Shown: positions 3,475 to 6,753 of the stretch, piece by piece
Layout: each line of letters begins with the position of its first letter
Position numbering within the stretch: the stretch's first letter is position 1
NCBI GenBank assembly: GCA_934277845.1
Contig: CAKQVV010000086.1
Span: 1 to 6,753, forward strand
Direction of reading: 5' to 3'
Source of the DNA: an uncultured Clostridia bacterium
GTDB lineage: Bacteria; Bacillota; Clostridia; Christensenellales; Pumilibacteraceae
DNA: 6,753 nucleotides
Notes under the pieces: model-generated
Told to the model about the DNA's origin: nothing
Seen by the model: the letters and a program-made list of their open reading frames with translations, nothing else
Database searches by the model: none
Program-made: the position numbers and the translations under genes

Positions 3475-6090
3475 TTATTTCTTTTCGTCGGGTTTGCGGA
3501 CGACTACGGTCAGATCGCCGTCGCGTTCCTCGACGATAAGTTCGCTGTTCGGTTCGAGATCGGATTCCAGCATCTTTTTCGCGAGAAGTGTTTCCACTTT
3601 GCTCTGTAGATAGCGTTTGAGCGGACGCGCGCCGTAAACGGGATCGTATCCGTGATCGACGATAAACTCTTTGGCCTTGTCGGTGATCGTGAGACGCAGC
3701 CTGCGGTCTTCGATACGCTCGGACAGCGACGCCACGAGCAGATCGATGATGCCGGTCACGTTCGCTTTGGTAAGCGGCTTGTAGTAGACGATCTCGTCGA
3801 GTCTGTTCAAAAATTCGGGGCGGAAGGACTGTTTCAGGAGTTTACCGACCTGTTCTTTTGCCTCGGGGCTGATTTCGCCCGTTTTTTCGTCGATGCCGTC
3901 GAGAATATAACTCGATCCGAGGTTGGACGTCAGGATCAGAATAGTGTTTTTAAAGTCCACCGTGCGCCCTTGCGAATCGGTGATTCTGCCGTCGTCGAGG
4001 ACTTGCAGAAGAATATTGAACACGTCGGGGTGAGCCTTTTCGATCTCGTCGAACAGCACGACGGAGTAGGGTTTACGCCGCACGGCTTCGGTCAGCTGAC
4101 CGCCTTCTTCGTAACCGACGTATCCCGGAGGCGCGCCGATAAGCCGCGACACGGAGAATTTTTCCATGTATTCCGACATATCGATACGGATCAGGTTGTG
4201 TTCGTCGTCGAACAGACACTCGGCAAGCGCTTTCGCAAGTTCGGTCTTGCCCACGCCCGTGGGACCCAGGAACATAAACGAACCGATCGGGCGGTTGGGA
4301 TCGGCGATGCCGGCACGCGAACGCATGATCGCCTCGCTCACCTTTTCCACCGCTTCGTCCTGTCCGATTACGCGCTTGTGCAGTATGTCGGCAAGGTGCA
4401 GGATCTTTTCGCGCTCGCCTTCCATGAGTTTGGAGAGCGGAATACCCGTCCAGCGCGACACGACCTTGGCGATTTCCTCGTCGGTCACGGTGTCGCGCAG
4501 CAGCGCGTTCTTGTCGTGCTTCTCGGTCTTTTGCGCCTCTTCGAGTTTGCGGTTGAGTTCGGGAAGAGTAGAGTATTTCAGTTTAGCCGCGTGTTCGTAA
4601 TCGGCGTTTCTTTGCGCCGTTTCGATCTCGGCGTTTACGCGCTCGATCTCGGATTTAAGGTCGGAAACCGCGTGTATATTCTTTTTCTCGGCTTCCCAGC
4701 GCGCTTTCATCGCGCCGAACTTTTCGCGCAGATCGCTAAGTTCCTTGCGAATGTCGTTAAGCCTTGCCGCGCTGAGTTCGTCGGTTTCCTTTTTGAGTGC
4801 GGTTTCTTCGATTTCGAGCTGCATGATTTTACGCGAAATTTCGTCCATTTCGGTAGGCATCGAGTCGATTTCGGTACGGATCATCGCGCACGCTTCGTCC
4901 ACGAGGTCGATCGCCTTGTCGGGCAAAAAGCGGTCGGTGATATAGCGGTTGGAAAGAGTTGCCGCCGCGACGAGCGCGCTGTCGTGAATGGTCACGCCGT
5001 GATAGACTTCATAGCGTTCTTTCAGTCCGCGCAGTATGGAAATCGTGTCCTCGACGTTCGGTTCGTCCACCATGACCGGCTGGAAACGACGTTCGAGCGC
5101 GGCGTCCTTTTCGATATACTTGCGGTATTCGTCTAGCGTGGTCGCGCCTATGCAGTGCAATTCGCCGCGTGCCAGCAGCGGTTTTAAGAGGTTGCCCGCG
5201 TCCATTGCGCCGTCGGACTTGCCCGCGCCCACTATCGTGTGCAGTTCGTCGATGAAAAGCAGGATTTTGCCCTCGCTCTTCTTGACTTCGCCGAGTACCG
5301 CTTTCAGCCTTTCCTCAAACTCGCCGCGGAATTTCGCGCCGGCGATCAGCGCGCCCATGTCGAGGGCGAAAATCGTCTTGTCCTTCAGTCCTTCGGGCAC
5401 GTCGCCGCGCACGATACGCTGCGCCAGCCCTTCGGCAATAGCGGTTTTACCTACGCCCGGTTCGCCGATAAGGACAGGGTTGTTCTTGGTCTTGCGGGAA
5501 AGTATGCGGATCACGTTGCGGATTTCGCCGTCGCGTCCGATTACGGGATCGAGTTTTTGCTCGCGCGCGCGTTCCACGAGATCAAAGCCGTATTTCGACA
5601 GCGCGTCGTAACTCGATTCGGGGTTGTCGCTGGTCACCCTGTCGGTCTTGACTTTTTTCAGTTCGGCTACGAACGCCTCTTTGGTTATTCCGTGAGCGCG
5701 GAATATGCCGCGGATTCCGTCGTCGGCATAGTCGAATATCGACAGCATGATATGCTCGACGGAAGTGTATTCGTCCTTCATGCCGCGGGCGAGTTTTTCC
5801 GCCGCGGTCAGGATCTTGTCGGTCAGCGGCGAAACGTAAACCTTGTCCGGTTCGCGGCCCGAGCCGGATACCGCCGGGATCTTGCGGATCAGCGAATCGA
5901 CTTCGCCGAGAATAGAGTCCGGCGACTTGCCCATCTTTTTCAGCAGCGAGCCGATCAGCCCGTTTTCCTGATCGATAAGAGCATAGAGAAGGTGCTCCGG
6001 CATGATTTGTATATTTTCGTTTTCTATGGCGATGTTTTGTGCGGCCTGGATCGCCTCGGTCGCCTTTTGAGTAAGTTTATTTGCATCCAT
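3475..6090 (-). CDS. clpB: ATP-dependent disaggregase ClpB (Hsp100)
   Basis: ClpB is a cytoplasmic hexameric AAA+ machine that, with DnaK/DnaJ/GrpE, threads aggregated proteins through its pore and frees them for refolding. The 871-residue length fits the family (E. coli 857). In order: Clp N domain with two repeats (about 1-145); first AAA+ module with Walker A GEPGVGKT (209-216), Walker B FIDELH (Asp281, Glu282), pore residue Phe254 in KFRGEFEER and arginine fingers Arg334/335; coiled-coil middle domain (about 412-530), which distinguishes ClpB from ClpA, ClpC and ClpE; second AAA+ module with GPTGVGKT (609-616), FDEIEKAH (Asp681, Glu682), pore Tyr657 in GYVG and sensor-2 GARPLKR (820-826). 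All catalytic residues are intact. No IGF/IGL-type ClpP-docking loop was noticed, as expected. The ATG at 6090 has a strong AAGGAGG site 10 nt upstream. The gene lies 41 bp after a gene with a DNA-binding segment and probably shares its transcript; no CIRCE or CtsR operator is visible in that gap. Confidence 0.97.
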   Translation of the reverse strand: MDANKLTQKATEAIQAAQNIAIENENIQIMPEHLLYALIDQENGLIGSLLKKMGKSPDSILGEVDSLIRKIPAVSGSGREPDKVYVSPLTDKILTAAEKLARGMKDEYTSVEHIMLSIFDYADDGIRGIFRAHGITKEAFVAELKKVKTDRVTSDNPESSYDALSKYGFDLVERAREQKLDPVIGRDGEIRNVIRILSRKTKNNPVLIGEPGVGKTAIAEGLAQRIVRGDVPEGLKDKTIFALDMGALIAGAKFRGEFEERLKAVLGEVKKSEGKILLFIDELHTIVGAGKSDGAMDAGNLLKPLLARGELHCIGATTLDEYRKYIEKDAALERRFQPVMVDEPNVEDTISILRGLKERYEVYHGVTIHDSALVAAATLSNRYITDRFLPDKAIDLVDEACAMIRTEIDSMPTEMDEISRKIMQLEIEETALKKETDELSAARLNDIRKELSDLREKFGAMKARWEAEKKNIHAVSDLKSEIERVNAEIETAQRNADYEHAAKLKYSTLPELNRKLEEAQKTEKHDKNALLRDTVTDEEIAKVVSRWTGIPLSKLMEGEREKILHLADILHKRVIGQDEAVEKVSEAIMRSRAGIADPNRPIGSFMFLGPTGVGKTELAKALAECLFDDEHNLIRIDMSEYMEKFSVSRLIGAPPGYVGYEEGGQLTEAVRRKPYSVVLFDEIEKAHPDVFNILLQVLDDGRITDSQGRTVDFKNTILILTSNLGSSYILDGIDEKTGEISPEAKEQVGKLLKQSFRPEFLNRLDEIVYYKPLTKANVTGIIDLLVASLSERIEDRRLRLTITDKAKEFIVDHGYDPVYGARPLKRYLQSKVETLLAKKMLESDLEPNSELIVEERDGDLTVVVRKPDEKK

Positions 6091-6131
6091 AACGGTTATT
6101 CCTCCTTGTTATTTTTTTATTTCCGTCACGT

Positions 6132-6753
6132 TTATATCATCAGCATGCCGCCGTTGAGCGCGGCGAGATAATCGTTTTCTAGTCCGCGTGCGTTTTTGTA
6201 TCCGCCCGAGAGATGTTTTTTGAGCAGTTTGTCGAAAACCTTGACGTAATCGGTGATCGCGCGTCCCAGCGCGTCCGGGGCGTACTCGGTATCCTTCGGC
6301 AGACACAGCGAGCGCGTCCATTTGTTCTCTTCGAGCGCGTAATCGATTTTGTTGTCCCCGAAGAACGGCACGACATAGATTTCCTCCATATTTCTCCACA
6401 GCCGGAAAAACTCCGTCAGCGCGGCGAGGAGTTCGGGGGCTTGCGTGCGGAAATTGACTTTGAGTTCGCCGATCGTTCCTTTCGGCACGCGGTAAAGTTC
6501 CACTTCATAGCGGATAGTGGGGCGGTAACGGTATGCCAGCGCGCTCTTTATCGAAAGCGTGTTGTCGTGATTCGCAAAGAACACGGGCAGTTCGCTCGCC
6601 GCGCCTTGCATCAGCGATTCTATGCGCCTGAAAACATCCGATATGCGCTTTTCGGGCGTCGTTACCGAAACGTACCCGGCAAGTATCTGGTTGATGAGGT
6701 TCGAGCGGTTTGTGCCTTCCGTCTCCGCCAGCCTGTCGATTTCGTTTACCACG
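6132..6753 (-). CDS. ribbon-helix-helix domain protein of unknown function, N-terminus beyond window
   Basis: About 206 residues are visible. The reading frame is open to the window edge, so the true start lies upstream; the GTG at 6752 is more likely an internal valine. The visible N-terminus, VVNEIDRLAETEGTNRSNLI followed by N-Q-I-L-A-G-Y-V, matches the two helices of a ribbon-helix-helix (CopG/Arc/MetJ-type) DNA-binding domain, and the DNA-contacting beta strand would be just outside the window. The following 170 or so residues form a mixed alpha/beta domain that I do not recognise. It contains the charged stretches RYRPTIRYEVELYRVPKG and LLAALTEFFRLWRNMEEI, and a C-terminal helix-rich part ending in GGMLMI. 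No membrane segment is seen. The gene ends 41 bp before clpB on the same strand with no terminator between, so the two are probably cotranscribed. It could be a regulator with a ligand-sensing domain, or a stress-linked protein; neither is shown. The DNA-binding call rests on about 28 residues. Confidence 0.6.
   Translation of the reverse strand, partial: VVNEIDRLAETEGTNRSNLINQILAGYVSVTTPEKRISDVFRRIESLMQGAASELPVFFANHDNTLSIKSALAYRYRPTIRYEVELYRVPKGTIGELKVNFRTQAPELLAALTEFFRLWRNMEEIYVVPFFGDNKIDYALEENKWTRSLCLPKDTEYAPDALGRAITDYVKVFDKLLKKHLSGGYKNARGLENDYLAALNGGMLMI

Noticed and set aside
3652..5136. Plus-strand open frame of 494 codons opposite clpB, with another at 5239-6171
   Set aside because: They mirror codon bias of the intact clpB on the minus strand, have no ribosome binding sites worth noting and resemble no protein family.

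Overview
The window looks like part of the chromosome of an anaerobic, Gram-positive, Clostridia-type Bacillota (inference). The grounds are two textbook sigma-A promoters (TTGACA or TTGACT, 17 bp, TATAAT), strong AAGGAG-type ribosome binding sites, a lipoprotein substrate-binding protein, a TM1266-type protein (a family tied to [FeFe]-hydrogenases in anaerobes) and short palindromic repeats of the kind scattered through gut Clostridia. Base composition is moderate to GC-rich and similar across all genes. Every supported gene lies on the minus strand, so transcription runs from high to low coordinates. Nothing convincing is encoded on the plus strand.

In transcription order: (1) 6753-6132 is the 3' part of a gene whose product begins with a ribbon-helix-helix DNA-binding segment and continues into an unrecognised domain. 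(2) 6090-3475, only 41 bp downstream, is a complete clpB for the disaggregase ClpB, closed by a strong intrinsic terminator at 3459-3421. (3) A sigma-A promoter at 3358-3330, with a perfect inverted repeat in its spacer, drives a TTG-started DUF2238/YjdF-like multi-pass membrane protein (3255-2299). (4) Only 13 bp after that gene's stop, a second perfect promoter (2285-2257) starts a leader of about 187 nt. The leader contains hairpins and a terminator-like stem and looks like an attenuator or riboswitch of a class I do not recognise. (5) The leader precedes a TM1266-like [FeFe]-hydrogenase-associated small protein (2063-1815), then a NitT/TauT-type ABC substrate-binding lipoprotein (1727-690). 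After a 332-bp gap come the first 119 codons of the cognate permease (357 to beyond position 1).

The main functional unit is therefore a leader-controlled operon: TM1266-like protein, substrate-binding lipoprotein, permease, and presumably an ATPase beyond the window. The 332-bp gap between binding protein and permease is unusual for such an operon and holds two dispersed-repeat-like palindromes (488-540 and 584-650). The most interesting question is what the leader senses, what the transporter carries, and whether either is connected with hydrogenase metallocluster biology. The ClpB region is conventional, apart from the possible DNA-binding protein just upstream and the absence of any heat-shock operator in the visible intergenic DNA.
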